A stretch of 64,000 nt of DNA from Mycetocola zhujimingii (GTDB taxonomy: Bacteria; Actinomycetota; Actinomycetes; Actinomycetales; Microbacteriaceae). Position numbers and translations under genes: made by a program. Positions 39,734-49,589 of this stretch are shown piece after piece; within the stretch, counting starts at the first letter, position 1, and each line of letters starts with the position of its first letter. The DNA is taken from the NCBI RefSeq assembly GCF_003065425.1, contig NZ_CP026949.1, positions 2,170,001-2,234,000 of the forward strand, in the 5' to 3' direction. The notes below the pieces were generated by a model. It was not told where the DNA came from and made no database searches. It worked only from the letters and a program-made list of their open reading frames with translations.

Positions 39734-40614
39734 CAGCCTGCGTTGATCGTTGCCTCGGAGATGGCGCCGTCTTCGACGCCCCACTCGGTGAGGATCTCGA
39801 GGTAGGTGCCGTCATCCATGAGCGACTGCATCGCGGCCTGGATCGGCTCGACGAGGTCGCCGCCCTTTTCGATGACGACGCCGTATGGGGCAGCGTCGAA
39901 GACGTCTCCGCTCAGCACGAGCTTGTCGTCCGACTGCGCAACACCGTACTGCACGATCGGTGAGTCACCGAGGAGGTAGTCGGCCCGACCGAGGACAGCG
40001 TTGTTGGTCGCCTCGTCCTGGTTGTCGGACTTCAGCATGTCAACGGGTTCCTTACCGTCGGCGACGCACGCGTCGCTGGCATCCTGGAGGAACTGCTCCG
40101 ATGTCGTCGAGGCCTGGATGGCGACGGTGACGCCGCAGAATTCGGTGACGTCAGCGGCATCCGGAGTCTTCGCGAACTGGAGGCCCGCGTTGTAGTAGTC
40201 GACGAAGTCGACCTGTGCCTGGCGCTCGGCATTGTCGGTGAAGCTTGACCAGCCGAGATCGAGCGTGCCGCCGGCGACCTTGGGCAGGATGGCGTCGAAG
40301 AGGGACTTCTCCCACTCGACCTCGAGGCCAAGCTTTGCCGCGACTGCTTCGGCCAGCTGGGCGTCCCAGCCGGTGACCGACCCGTCGTCTGCTTCGAATT
40401 CGTTGGGCGCGTAGCTGGCGTCAACGCCGATGGTCAGGACTCCCGCGGAGGCAATATCCTCGGGCACGAGAGCGACGAGCGCTTCATCGGCGGTGACGGA
40501 ACTGCCGGCGGTCGACTCACCGCTCGGCGCTTCTTCGTTATTCACGCAACCGGTGAGCACGAGCGCGACGGATGCCGCGAGTGCCAGGGGTGCGACAAGG
40601 GATTGAGTGCGCAT
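39733..40614 (-). CDS. Polar amino acid-binding lipoprotein (ABC importer)
   Basis: A 293-aa family 3 binding protein. It has a signal peptide with lipobox LTGC (Cys23), followed by VLTIGVDASYAPNEFEADDGSVTGWDAQLAEAVAAKLG, the classic family 3 start. A Cys pair (EFCGVTV and DACVADG) may form a disulfide. The start at 40614 is supported by AAGGAAA. First gene of the three-gene importer operon. The ligand is not predictable; glutamate, glutamine and basic amino acids are all carried by this class. Confidence 0.94.
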   Translation of the reverse strand: MRTQSLVAPLALAASVALVLTGCVNNEEAPSGESTAGSSVTADEALVALVPEDIASAGVLTIGVDASYAPNEFEADDGSVTGWDAQLAEAVAAKLGLEVEWEKSLFDAILPKVAGGTLDLGWSSFTDNAERQAQVDFVDYYNAGLQFAKTPDAADVTEFCGVTVAIQASTTSEQFLQDASDACVADGKEPVDMLKSDNQDEATNNAVLGRADYLLGDSPIVQYGVAQSDDKLVLSGDVFDAAPYGVVIEKGGDLVEPIQAAMQSLMDDGTYLEILTEWGVEDGAISEATINAG

Positions 40615-40818
40615 GGTGATTTCCTTAAATTCGCTTCGTCGACCGGGACGACATATCGAGACTACTTCACCGGCGCTTCGGCACTGGAATCGCTCGCGCA
40701 GCAGAAACCGGTTGAAACGTCGCCGCCCGGGCGAGCCTCCGGGCCGCGGGCACACGGTGCCTCCCCATTTGCGAGAGTCAGGCGTAGCGTTGAATCCCGT
40801 CGAGAAAGGGCGATAGCG

Positions 40819-41196
40819 ATGACTGCATGGACCGCTGACGAATTGTCCACGCTGGCGACTGCTGACGAACTTCAGATCACGTCGAGGCGCGCTGACGGCA
40901 CTCTCCGACCGTACGTGACGATCTGGGTGGTTCGAGCCGGCGACGGCGTCTACGTCCGTTCGGCCTATGGCGCCACAAATCCCTGGTACGTGCGGGCGAA
41001 GGCGAGCGGTTCCGGTCGGATCCGCGCCGGCGAACTGGAGAAGGATGTTCGCTTCGAGCCTGCCGACCGGTCTGTCGCCCCTGACGTTGATGCCGCCTAC
41101 CACGCCAAGTACGACAGGTACGGGCCACGCATCGTAAACACCGTCGTGGGCCCTGAGGCTCCCGAGACCACGCTCGAGGTGCTGCCCGCTGGCTGA
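40819..41196 (+). CDS. DUF2255 family protein
   Basis: A 125-aa protein with a split-barrel, flavin-reductase-like pattern: ELQITSRRADGTLRPYVTIWVVRAGDGVYVRSAYG near residue 19, WYVRAKASGSGRIRAG near 55. This fits DUF2255. No catalytic residues known. ATG 40819 is preceded by GAGAAAGG. It is divergent from the amino-acid binding protein across about 200 bp and converges on the M23-like gene. Confidence 0.82.
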   Translation: MTAWTADELSTLATADELQITSRRADGTLRPYVTIWVVRAGDGVYVRSAYGATNPWYVRAKASGSGRIRAGELEKDVRFEPADRSVAPDVDAAYHAKYDRYGPRIVNTVVGPEAPETTLEVLPAG

Positions 41197-41215
41197 GCGG
41201 CGCCCGGATCCGTGA

Positions 41216-42373
41216 TTACACAGTCACTCCGCGCGCAGCGAGATAAGCCACGGGCGAACCGTATTCACCCTCGACCCGGATCTTGAGGTCGAGGTGGCAA
41301 CCGGAGACGACCCCGGTCACTCCCACCTCCGCGACAACAGTGCCAGCCTCGATGAGGTCACCCACCTCCACCGCGAACGACCCGCCACTGAGGTGTCCGT
41401 AGATCGACTCGATGCCACCGCCGTGGTCGACGATAACCCGGTTCCCATACGCGCCGGCGTCGCCGACAAAGACCACCCGTCCGGCCGAAACCGCCTCCAC
41501 CGGGGTTCCGCAGCCCGCACCGAAGTCAACACCGTCGTGAAAGGAGTTGGAACACCCAGCGGCGTTGCAGATGATGTGACGGGGCCCATACGGCGAAGAC
41601 ACCGGCGCCTCGACGGGTCGCACCCAAGTACCCGACCTGCCGAGGAGAAACTCTGTCAATTCGCTGTCGTCGAGGTCGAAGTACGTGTCCGAGTCGGTCG
41701 GGCGTGACTTCGCGCCGGGCGAATCAGCGTCCGCGTTGTACTCATCCCGCGCCTCGAGCGCTGCGAGTGCCGCCGCTTCAGCCTCCGCTGCCTCAGCTTC
41801 TGCTTCGGCCGCGGCAAGCACAGCCGCTGCGGCCGCGCGTGCCGCGGTCAGTTCCTCCATGCTCGTGGCCGAGTAGAGATCGCGCTCGATGTCCGGCCGC
41901 GTCCCGGCGGAAACGGTGAAGGACTGCAGCCCGGTGTCGTTCAGGCCGTCGGTTCCACCCGCTGCGGCTGGCGAAGCCCCCTGGTACGGGAGAGCGGCGG
42001 TCAAGAAGAGACCGGGCAGGGCGAGCATCACGGCGAACGCCGTTCGGAGTCCGCCGCCGTGCGCTCTCGCCGGCCTGGCGTGCCGAGCGTCGCCGCGGTT
42101 CTGCAACCGACGCGCCTGCTGCTCGCGCGCCCGAGGCAGGGCGTGGGCCGCCCGGTGTGAGTGCGACCTGAAGATGGACCGGTGGCGCTCCGCTTCAGGG
42201 AGCGACGCTCTCGCTCCCTGGTCCTGGTCCGCGCTCATCACGCGACCGGCCCGCCTGCTCATCCGCGCTGCGCTCGCATCGTCGACACCCCGCCTGCCGG
42301 GCAGGTCGTCAGTCTCACGCCCGCGGGGTCGCGCCCCGGGGATCGCCCGTGAACGAGGAACTTCCTCCACCAT
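41216..42373 (-). CDS. M23/LytM-like cell-wall protein with altered active site
   Basis: A 385-aa protein: a basic cytosolic N-terminus (~108 residues), one membrane segment (about 109-130), an Ala/Glu-rich helix (about 175-212, 80% Ala+Glu), and a C-terminal LytM beta-barrel (about 255-385). His279-x3-Asp283 (FHDGVDFG) and His327 (IYGHLS) are present, but the final HxH motif is H360-L-D362. Two cysteines flank the first loop (ICNAAGC, GAGCG) and one precedes His360. It may be an endopeptidase with Asp as zinc ligand, or a non-catalytic activator. The start is uncertain; Met codons at 42262 and 42238 are alternatives and none has a clear ribosome-binding site. Confidence 0.82.
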   Translation of the reverse strand: MVEEVPRSRAIPGARPRGRETDDLPGRRGVDDASAARMSRRAGRVMSADQDQGARASLPEAERHRSIFRSHSHRAAHALPRAREQQARRLQNRGDARHARPARAHGGGLRTAFAVMLALPGLFLTAALPYQGASPAAAGGTDGLNDTGLQSFTVSAGTRPDIERDLYSATSMEELTAARAAAAAVLAAAEAEAEAAEAEAAALAALEARDEYNADADSPGAKSRPTDSDTYFDLDDSELTEFLLGRSGTWVRPVEAPVSSPYGPRHIICNAAGCSNSFHDGVDFGAGCGTPVEAVSAGRVVFVGDAGAYGNRVIVDHGGGIESIYGHLSGGSFAVEVGDLIEAGTVVAEVGVTGVVSGCHLDLKIRVEGEYGSPVAYLAARGVTV

Positions 42374-42573
42374 GCACTGACGTGTCCAGCTGTCCTGAGA
42401 CTATGTCAACTTTTCTGCAACGTCACCCCTCTGCCGTGATCTCAGCAGGTATTCACATTTTCAGCGCCAGAAACGCGTCCGAGTGCGAAAAGAGACGGCG
42501 GGCACCAGGCCCATCGCCTCTATGCCTGGCCGCCTGGCGGGCCCCCGATCATGCAGATTTGTGTCAACAATTA

Positions 42574-42603
42574 TTGACGCTTTCGGTTCTCGTCACCTAG
42601 AGT
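42574..42603 (+). promoter_or_regulatory. Sigma-A promoter with overlapping inverted repeat, upstream of the serine hydrolase
   Basis: TTGACG (42574-42579), an 18-bp spacer, and TAGAGT (42598-42603). The -35 is the right arm of an inverted repeat GTCAA-N6-TTGAC (about 42563-42578), a possible operator. The remainder of the 331-bp gap 42374-42704 shows no ORF or stable hairpin that I can support. Confidence 0.55.
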
Positions 42604-42704
42604 TGGCCGAAGACGCCGTCAGCGAGTGTTGACGTATCCGACCCCTTGAATCGCATCTTGTGGGCAATCGCAGGCGGTCAGGAGATTGAGAGAGGAGATC
42701 AATC

Positions 42705-43706
42705 GTGACCACGAAATGGACGGGGGATGCCGAGCTTGTGGACGCTGTGGATGGAGCATTTCGCTCCTCTGCGGCAGCCGTGGCGGTTGTTGCCCCTCAT
42801 CGCGAGATGATCGCGACGGTGGGCTCCGACCTTTACTCGTCCTTCGAGATTGGCTCGATCTCCAAGGCGCTCACGGGCATGCTGTACCGGGATGCGACAG
42901 AGTCAGGCCTTATTTCGCCGTCGACAGTCCTGCGTGATCTGCTGCCACTCGATGGCCACGGAGAAGTCGGCTCCGTAACGCTCAGCTCCCTGGCCATTCA
43001 CCGCTCCGGCCTTCCTGGCTTGCCTCCAGGGATGCATCCCCTTCGCCGAAATATGAGATTTCTCACCCGCGGAGACAACCCTTACGGCGATTCGCTAACG
43101 GAGTTGCTCGAGCAGACCCGCGACGTGCGCCTTGGCACCCCTCGGACCAGATACTCGAACCTCGGTTTCCAGTTGCTCGGGCACGCTGTGGCGAACGCAG
43201 CCGGAGGTACCTACGGACGACTTCTGCGCGACGTCATGGGTGCTGGGTTCTCCACTCCAGCAAACGCCGACGACCTGGGACCCATGGACCTGAGGGGATC
43301 CAGCCGATTCGGACGCCCCGTGCCCGCATGGGTGGGTGAAGCCCTCGCTCCCGCGGGTGGCATCCGCGCCAGCATAACCACCATGCGGGACTTTCTTCGC
43401 GCGGTCCTCGACGGGACAACTCGGGGTCTCACCGCACTCGACCCGGTCGCGGAATTCACGCCCCGCGTCAGTATTGGCGCGGGGTGGATCACGCTCAGGT
43501 ACAAGGACCGCGACATCACGTGGCACAACGGCAGCACCGGCGGGTTTAGCAGCTGGATAGGGGTCGACCGAGACGCCGGCACCGGAGTCGTTGTGCTCTC
43601 AGCGGCTCACAGCTCCGTGGACAGACAGGGGTTTCGGCTGCTTACGGAGTTCACAACACCCGGAACGGCGCCCCCGCCACCCGCGATCACGGGCGGATCA
43701 GCATGA
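42705..43706 (+). CDS. Serine hydrolase, beta-lactamase class C / PBP-like family
   Basis: A 333-aa protein without a signal peptide. It has the penicilloyl-serine transferase motifs: S51-I-S-K54 (EIGSISKALTG), Y150-S-N (TRYSNLGFQLLGHAV), and the third box as H274-N-G in ITWHNGSTGGFSSWIG. Such cytosolic members are usually esterases or D-aminopeptidases; true beta-lactam resistance is unlikely without secretion. The start is GTG with AGAGGAGAT upstream. It is followed 86 bp later by a small HTH protein. Confidence 0.9.
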   Translation: MTTKWTGDAELVDAVDGAFRSSAAAVAVVAPHREMIATVGSDLYSSFEIGSISKALTGMLYRDATESGLISPSTVLRDLLPLDGHGEVGSVTLSSLAIHRSGLPGLPPGMHPLRRNMRFLTRGDNPYGDSLTELLEQTRDVRLGTPRTRYSNLGFQLLGHAVANAAGGTYGRLLRDVMGAGFSTPANADDLGPMDLRGSSRFGRPVPAWVGEALAPAGGIRASITTMRDFLRAVLDGTTRGLTALDPVAEFTPRVSIGAGWITLRYKDRDITWHNGSTGGFSSWIGVDRDAGTGVVVLSAAHSSVDRQGFRLLTEFTTPGTAPPPPAITGGSA

Positions 43707-43780
43707 TGATCGGGCGTATCCCCAGCGGCATTCGCGGACTCCGAAGATTGCAGTGCCTACCGGCGACGTCGCTCGTCAAC

Positions 43781-43786
43781 TACCCT
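43781..43786 (+). promoter_or_regulatory. -10-like element for leaderless HTH gene
   Basis: TACCCT, 6 nt before ATG 43793. Confidence 0.5.
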
Positions 43787-43792
43787 TGACGG

Positions 43793-44008
43793 ATGGAGAC
43801 CGAGAGGATGAAGACCCTTGTTGGATCAATGGACGGCAAGGGGCCAGTCGAGGCCTTGCGAGTCGTCGCTGAGCTGCATCGGGAAGTAGCTCGCACAGAG
43901 GCAGGCCTGGTCCGAAGCGCTCGCCAGGCCGGGTTATCGTGGGAGGCCATTGCCCAGGGGCTCGGCGTGAGCAAGCAGGCGGTCCACCGGAAGTACGGCA
44001 AACGATAG
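43793..44008 (+). CDS. Small helix-turn-helix protein
   Basis: A 71-aa protein. The C-terminal half (SARQAGLSWEAIAQGLGVSKQAVHRKYGKR) is a clear HTH resembling sigma-70 region 4 / AsnC-type helices; the N-terminal half is a helix that may dimerise. The leaderless-type start at 43793 marks an independent promoter. Similar short HTH proteins are common in actinobacteria and of unknown target. It is followed by a strong bidirectional terminator. Confidence 0.75.
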   Translation: METERMKTLVGSMDGKGPVEALRVVAELHREVARTEAGLVRSARQAGLSWEAIAQGLGVSKQAVHRKYGKR

Positions 44009-44101
44009 CGGACGGGCGCTCGACGCTCTGCCTGGCGGCGATCTCGCGCCACGGCTCGACGCATCGGATTCCGGTTGTCCAACGAGAGCAGGCACAAAAG
44101 A

Positions 44102-44138
44102 GGCCCGGACCCGCAGAATCCTGCGGGTCCGGGCCTTT
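44102..44138. terminator. Bidirectional terminator between the HTH gene and nrdF
   Basis: GGCCCGGACCCGCAG pairs perfectly with CTGCGGGTCCGGGCC around AATC. It is followed by TTT on the plus strand and by TCTTTT on the minus strand, about 35 bp from the nrdF stop. Confidence 0.85.
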
Positions 44139-44172
44139 GAGCTGCCCTTACGGGCCGGCATCATCTGGGGCG

Positions 44173-45156
<984 letters not shown>

Positions 45157-45176
45157 TTAGTAGTCGAAGATCGAGA

Positions 45177-47294
45177 TCAGAGCATGCAGCTGACGCAGCC
45201 GTCAACCTCGGTGCCCTCGAGCGCAAGCTGGCGCAGGCGGATGTAGTAGATCGTCTTGATGCCCTTGCGCCATGCGTAGATCTGCGCCTTGTTGATGTCG
45301 CGGGTCGTCGCGGTGTCCTTGAAGAAGAGCGTGAGCGACAGGCCCTGGTCGACGTGCTGGGTCGCAGCGGCGTAGGTGTCGATGATCTTCTCCGCGCCGA
45401 TCTCGTACGCATCCTGGTAGTAGTCCAGGTTGTCGTTCGTCATGAACGGCGCCGGGTAGTAGACGCGGCCGAGCTTGCCTTCCTTGCGGATCTCGATCTT
45501 CGACGCGATCGGGTGGATCGACGACGTTGAGTTGTTGATGTACGAGATCGAGCCGGTCGGCGGGACAGCCTGCAGGTTCTGGTTGTAGATACCGAATTCC
45601 ATGACGGATGCCTTCAGCGCGGCCCAGTCGGCCTGCGTCGGGATCGCTACGGCCGAGTTCGCAAACAGGTCGGCGACGCGGGCCGTTGCCGGCTCCCACA
45701 CCTGGTCGGTGTACTTGTTGAAGAACTCACCGGAGGCGTAGGTCGAGTCAGCGAATCCGTCGAATGCGATTCCACGCTCGATCGCGATCCGGTTGGATGC
45801 ACGCAGCGCGTGGTAGAGCACCGTGTAGAAGTAGATGTTCGTGAAGTCGATGCCCTCTTCGGAGCCGTAGTAGATGCGCTCACGAGCGAGGTACCCGTGC
45901 AGGTTCATCTGGCCGAGGCCGATCGCGTGGGACTTGTCGTTGCCGTCTTCGATCGAACGCACCGACTCGATGTGGCTCTGGTCCGAGACGGAGCTGAGGC
46001 CGCGGATAGCGGTCTCAACGGTCTTGCCGAAGTCGGGCGAGTCCATCGACAGTGCGATGTTCATCGAACCGAGGTTGCAGGAGATGTCTTTGCCGATCAC
46101 GTCGTACGACAGGTCGGCGTTGTACGTGGTCGGTGTGTTGACCTGGAGGATCTCCGAGCACAGGTTCGACATGTTGATGCGACCCTTGATCGGGTTCGCC
46201 TTGTTCACCGTGTCTTCAAACATGATGTACGGGTAACCGGACTCGAACTGGATCTCGGCGAGGGTCTGGAAGAAGTCACGCGCCTTGATCTTGGTCTTCT
46301 TGATCCGCGCGTCGTCGACCATCTCGTAGTACTTCTCGGTGATCGAGATGTCGGCGAACGGCACTCCATACACCTTCTCGACGTCGTACGGCGAGAACAG
46401 GTACATGTCCTCGCCCTTCTTGGCGAGATCGAAGGTGATGTCGGGAACAACGACACCGAGGGACAGCGTCTTGATGCGGATCTTCTCGTCGGCGTTCTCA
46501 CGCTTGGTGTCGAGGAACCGCATGATGTCCGGGTGGTGCGCCTGCAGGTAGACGGCGCCCGCACCCTGGCGGGCACCGAGCTGGTTGGCGTAGCTGAAGG
46601 AGTCTTCGAGGAGCTTCATCACGGGGATGATTCCGCTCGACTGGTTCTCGATCTGCTTGATCGGCGCTCCGGCTTCACGAATGTTCGAGAGGAGGAGGGC
46701 AACGCCGCCGCCACGCTTGGAGAGCTGCAGCGACGAGTTGATGCCGCGGGAGATCGATTCCATGTTGTCTTCGATGCGAAGCAGGAAGCAGGACACGAGT
46801 TCGCCGCGCTGGGCCTTGCCCGAGTTGAGGAAGGTGGGCGTCGCGGGCTGGAACCGGCCGGCGATGATCTCTTCGACCAGCGCAACGGCGAGCTTCTCGT
46901 CGCCCTGAGCGAGTCCGAGAGCCGTCATGACGACACGGTCTTCGAAACGCTCGAGGTACCGCTTGCCGTCGAACGTCTTCAGCGTGTACGACGTGTAGTA
47001 CTTGAACGCACCGAGGAAGGTCTGGAAGCGGAACTTCTTCGAGTACGCGAGGTCGTTGAGGCTCTGGACGAAGTCGAACGAGTACGCGTCGATGACGGCA
47101 GCCTCGTAGTACTCCTTCTCGACGAGGTAGTCGAGGCGCTCGCGCAGCGAGTGGAAGAACACGGTGTTCTGGTTGACGTGCTGCAGGAAGAACTCCCGCG
47201 CCGCCTCACGGTCCTTGTCGAACTGGATCTCGCCGTTCGGGCCGTACAGGTTGAGCATCGCGTTGAGCGAGTGGTAATCCATGCCGGTGTCCAT
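45177..47294 (-). CDS. nrdE: Class Ib ribonucleotide reductase alpha subunit NrdE
   Basis: The catalytic subunit, 705 aa. Seen: [15 protein letters not shown] near residue 160 (active-site Cys), [16 protein letters not shown] near 193, [12 protein letters not shown] near 378 (Cys), and the C-terminal redox pair in VDGCVSCML. NrdH reduces this pair. It lacks an N-terminal ATP cone, normal for class Ib. ATG 47294 with AGAGG upstream is preferred to TTG 47324, which would overlap nrdI. Confidence 0.96.
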   Translation of the reverse strand: MDTGMDYHSLNAMLNLYGPNGEIQFDKDREAAREFFLQHVNQNTVFFHSLRERLDYLVEKEYYEAAVIDAYSFDFVQSLNDLAYSKKFRFQTFLGAFKYYTSYTLKTFDGKRYLERFEDRVVMTALGLAQGDEKLAVALVEEIIAGRFQPATPTFLNSGKAQRGELVSCFLLRIEDNMESISRGINSSLQLSKRGGGVALLLSNIREAGAPIKQIENQSSGIIPVMKLLEDSFSYANQLGARQGAGAVYLQAHHPDIMRFLDTKRENADEKIRIKTLSLGVVVPDITFDLAKKGEDMYLFSPYDVEKVYGVPFADISITEKYYEMVDDARIKKTKIKARDFFQTLAEIQFESGYPYIMFEDTVNKANPIKGRINMSNLCSEILQVNTPTTYNADLSYDVIGKDISCNLGSMNIALSMDSPDFGKTVETAIRGLSSVSDQSHIESVRSIEDGNDKSHAIGLGQMNLHGYLARERIYYGSEEGIDFTNIYFYTVLYHALRASNRIAIERGIAFDGFADSTYASGEFFNKYTDQVWEPATARVADLFANSAVAIPTQADWAALKASVMEFGIYNQNLQAVPPTGSISYINNSTSSIHPIASKIEIRKEGKLGRVYYPAPFMTNDNLDYYQDAYEIGAEKIIDTYAAATQHVDQGLSLTLFFKDTATTRDINKAQIYAWRKGIKTIYYIRLRQLALEGTEVDGCVSCML

Positions 47295-47308
47295 CGGCAC
47301 CTCTGTTA

Positions 47309-47710
47309 CTACTGTTCCAGCCAAAATGATTCCAATCCATCGTGGACGACGCGCACGTCATCCGGTGTTCCGAATACTTCAAATCGATAAAGGTGCGGCA
47401 CCTTGCACTTGGCGGAGATGACATCCCCCGCAAGCCCGTAGGCGGCACCGAAGTTGGTATTGCCAGCCGCAATGACCCCCCGAAGCAGGCCGCGGTTGTT
47501 CTCATCATTGAGAAACCTGATCACCTGCTTGGGCACCGCTCCATTGCCGTCGCCCCCGCCATAGGTCGGGGTGACGAGAATGTACGGAGAGCTCACGGCG
47601 AGGTGCGGATCTTTCGCGTGCAGCGGGATCCGTTTGGCGGGGACACCGAGCTTCGAAATGAATCGCTGGGTGTTACCGGAGACGCTGGAGAAATACACCA
47701 GCTTGGCCAT
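47309..47710 (-). CDS. nrdI: NrdI flavodoxin for class Ib RNR activation
   Basis: A 133-aa flavodoxin-like protein that supplies the oxidant for Mn(III)2-tyrosyl assembly in NrdF. Seen: [17 protein letters not shown] at residues 6-22 (FMN phosphate loop), [21 protein letters not shown] near 48, and [16 protein letters not shown] near 85. It lies between nrdH (38 bp) and nrdE (14 bp). Confidence 0.96.
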   Translation of the reverse strand: MAKLVYFSSVSGNTQRFISKLGVPAKRIPLHAKDPHLAVSSPYILVTPTYGGGDGNGAVPKQVIRFLNDENNRGLLRGVIAAGNTNFGAAYGLAGDVISAKCKVPHLYRFEVFGTPDDVRVVHDGLESFWLEQ

Positions 47711-47748
47711 CTTCTGCCCCGCCAGGTCGAAATCGTGGTGTGACGGGA

Positions 47749-47982
47749 TCAGGACAGGCGTGATGCCAGCTCGTTGATCTTGTCGGGGCGGAATCCGGAC
47801 CAGTGGTCTTCGTCGGTGATGACGACAGGCGCCTGAAGGTAGCCGAGCGCCTTGACAGCCTCGAGCGCATTCTCGTCTTCAGAAAGGTCGAGAATGTTGT
47901 ACTCGATGCCCTTGTTGTCGAGGGCGCGGTAGGTCGCAGTGCACTGCACGCATGAAGGCTTTGTGTAGACCGTAATTGTCAT
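47749..47982 (-). CDS. nrdH: Glutaredoxin-like NrdH
   Basis: A 77-aa redoxin, electron donor to NrdE, itself reduced by thioredoxin reductase. The redox pair is C11-V-Q-C14 in [17 protein letters not shown], and the C-terminal [14 protein letters not shown] motif distinguishes NrdH from glutaredoxins. ATG 47982 has AAAGGGG about 10 nt upstream. First gene of the operon; its promoter region holds two NrdR boxes. Confidence 0.97.
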   Translation of the reverse strand: MTITVYTKPSCVQCTATYRALDNKGIEYNILDLSEDENALEAVKALGYLQAPVVITDEDHWSGFRPDKINELASRLS

Positions 47983-48041
47983 CTGACTCTGGCCCCTTTC
48001 TGGAAAAAATCCTGATCTTTTCGGCAGTGCCTGCCGGTGGT

Positions 48042-48090
48042 CCAATACTACATATAGTTGGTCGCTTTGGGGAGCACCCCTAGAGCTAGT
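48042..48090 (-). promoter_or_regulatory. Two NrdR-box-like sites upstream of nrdH
   Basis: Box 1 (48042-48061) has the core ACTA-CATA-TAGT inside a CCAA...TTGG frame. Box 2 (core 48079-48090) is the weaker CCTA-GAGC-TAGT. Core centres are 32 bp apart, three helical turns, the spacing known for NrdR box pairs. NrdR represses RNR genes when dATP is high. No nrdR gene is in the window. Confidence 0.65.
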
Positions 48091-48106
48091 AGTTACACGC
48101 CTGTAG

Positions 48107-48235
48107 TTATCAACAAGCGATTCCACCGTTTTCTTCCGTTATCCACCATTTATCCACCGCTCTCTCCACACCCGCCAACGGTCAGGAATGCCGTAATTCT
48201 GCGAGCGTCGGACCCTGAACGCACCGTTCTCCACA
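48107..48235 (+). promoter_or_regulatory. Cluster of DnaA-box-like nonamers
   Basis: TTATCAACA (48107-48115), TTATCCACC (48139-48147), TTATCCACC (48150-48158) and TTCTCCACA (48227-48235), all in the same orientation. Each is one or two bases from TTATCCACA. They lie in the 385-bp gap 47983-48367 between nrdH and the MFS gene, which contains no ORF. DnaA regulates RNR genes in E. coli; here this is inference. Confidence 0.45.
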
Positions 48236-48355
48236 GTTGCAACGCTACGGGCAGCCACCGACATTTAATCTGTCCCCAATTCGGGCCATCGGCGTGTCGC
48301 GAACTCCGGCCCTCGTCACCGATGGTGGGCAGCAGGAGACGGGCTTCGCTGTCAA

Positions 48356-48361
48356 TAGACT
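48356..48361 (+). promoter_or_regulatory. -10-like element for leaderless MFS gene
   Basis: TAGACT, 6 nt before ATG 48368. Confidence 0.5.
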
Positions 48362-48367
48362 TGACAC

Positions 48368-49576
48368 ATGAGCGCATATTCCAGCCTTTTGAAAACAACG
48401 GGCGTCGCTCGAATCATCCTCGCCCAGCTGGTCGCCCGATTCCCGTTCGGGATGCTGTCGCTCGCGTTCCTCCTGCACGTCGAGCAGGTCACCGGTTCGT
48501 ACGCCGCCGCTGGCATCGTCCTCGCGGCGTCGAGCGTCGGCCAGGCCCTCGCCGGCCCGCTGACGAGCAGATGGATGGGCACATGGGGAATGCGCCCCGT
48601 CCTCGTGCTGACCGTCATCGTGTGCGGAGTGACAGTGACGGCGGTCGCGCTCATCGAGATGAGCGTCCCGTGGTACATGGCCCTCTCCTTCCTGGCCGGA
48701 CTGTCAACGCCTCCCGTCCAGCCGGCGGTTCGCACCATCTACCCCAAGATGGTCAACTCCAAGCAGCTCACGCCGCTGTTTTCGCTCGACGCGAGCGCGC
48801 AGGAGATCATTTGGGTCCTCGGCCCGGTCATCACGACATTCATTTCGACCCAGGCCGGCACCGAGTGGGGCATCCTCACCGCCGTTGGCATCCTCGCGGT
48901 TGGCGGGACCTGGTTCATCGCCTCCCCGGAAGTCGGGCGAGTTCGAATCCCCCGCAGCAAGCGAAAGATCGGCCAGGTCCTCAAACGGCCTCCCGTCCTC
49001 CTGGCGACCGTGGTCGGATTCCTCCTCATCGGCGCCTGCTCCGCGCTCGAAGTCGGCGTCGTCGCCGTGTTCGGACACGACGGCCTTGAAGCCGGAATCG
49101 TGCTCGGCATCCTTTCCCTCGGCAGCCTCACCGGCGGGCTGGCGCTGGGGCACATCGCCATTGGGCCATGGGCTCTCGCGCGGCGGATGTTCATCGTCTT
49201 CGCCGGCATCGCCCTGTCCACGCTGTTCGACGGCATCGTCGCACTGTCGATCGTGCTGTTCGTGGCTGGCATCGGCATCGCCCCTGCGCTCACCGTGCTC
49301 TTCGCCATGGTGTCGTCAAGCGTCAAGTTCAGCGACACCGCCGAAGCATACGGCTGGATGGGAACAGGGCAGCTCATCGGAGCGGCACTCGGCTCCGCCG
49401 TCGCCGGCATTCTCATCGACTCAAACGGAGCGATCGGTGCCTTCTGGGCTGCGACCGCCCTCGCGTTCCTCGGCTTCATGGTGCCGCTTCTCGGCAAACG
49501 CTGGCACCCCGACCTCCGCGGCCGGGATGCGAGCCCGATCCCGGATACCGAGCCCATCCTGATCCAGACCTCCTGA
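48368..49576 (+). CDS. Major facilitator superfamily transporter
   Basis: A 402-aa membrane protein with 12 predicted segments in two halves. The N-terminal half has RFPFGMLSLAFLLHVEQVTGSYAAAGIVLAASSVGQALAGPLTSRWMG, including a variant of the loop 2-3 motif A (GPLTSRWMG). It resembles uncharacterised actinobacterial MFS proteins that are often called drug exporters; substrate is not predictable. Start at 48368 is supported by the leaderless element. Convergent with an FMN reductase gene, 13 bp apart. Confidence 0.9.
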   Translation: MSAYSSLLKTTGVARIILAQLVARFPFGMLSLAFLLHVEQVTGSYAAAGIVLAASSVGQALAGPLTSRWMGTWGMRPVLVLTVIVCGVTVTAVALIEMSVPWYMALSFLAGLSTPPVQPAVRTIYPKMVNSKQLTPLFSLDASAQEIIWVLGPVITTFISTQAGTEWGILTAVGILAVGGTWFIASPEVGRVRIPRSKRKIGQVLKRPPVLLATVVGFLLIGACSALEVGVVAVFGHDGLEAGIVLGILSLGSLTGGLALGHIAIGPWALARRMFIVFAGIALSTLFDGIVALSIVLFVAGIGIAPALTVLFAMVSSSVKFSDTAEAYGWMGTGQLIGAALGSAVAGILIDSNGAIGAFWAATALAFLGFMVPLLGKRWHPDLRGRDASPIPDTEPILIQTS

Positions 49577-49589
49577 GCCGCGGCGACAG

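Noticed and set aside
42374-42704. Possible gene remnant in the 331-bp gap
   Set aside because: No ORF with family features in any frame; only a promoter and a short inverted repeat are supportable.
42705-43706. Beta-lactam resistance gene
   Set aside because: Motifs fit the class C fold, but there is no signal peptide and the third box is HNG; an esterase/peptidase role is more likely.
48107-48235. Chromosomal replication origin (oriC)
   Set aside because: Four near-boxes only, no AT-rich unwinding region, and no dnaA, dnaN or rpmH in the window.
48058-49089. 343-aa ORF starting in the nrdH upstream region
   Set aside because: Out of frame with the MFS transporter and Arg-rich; its first part crosses NrdR/DnaA-like sites.
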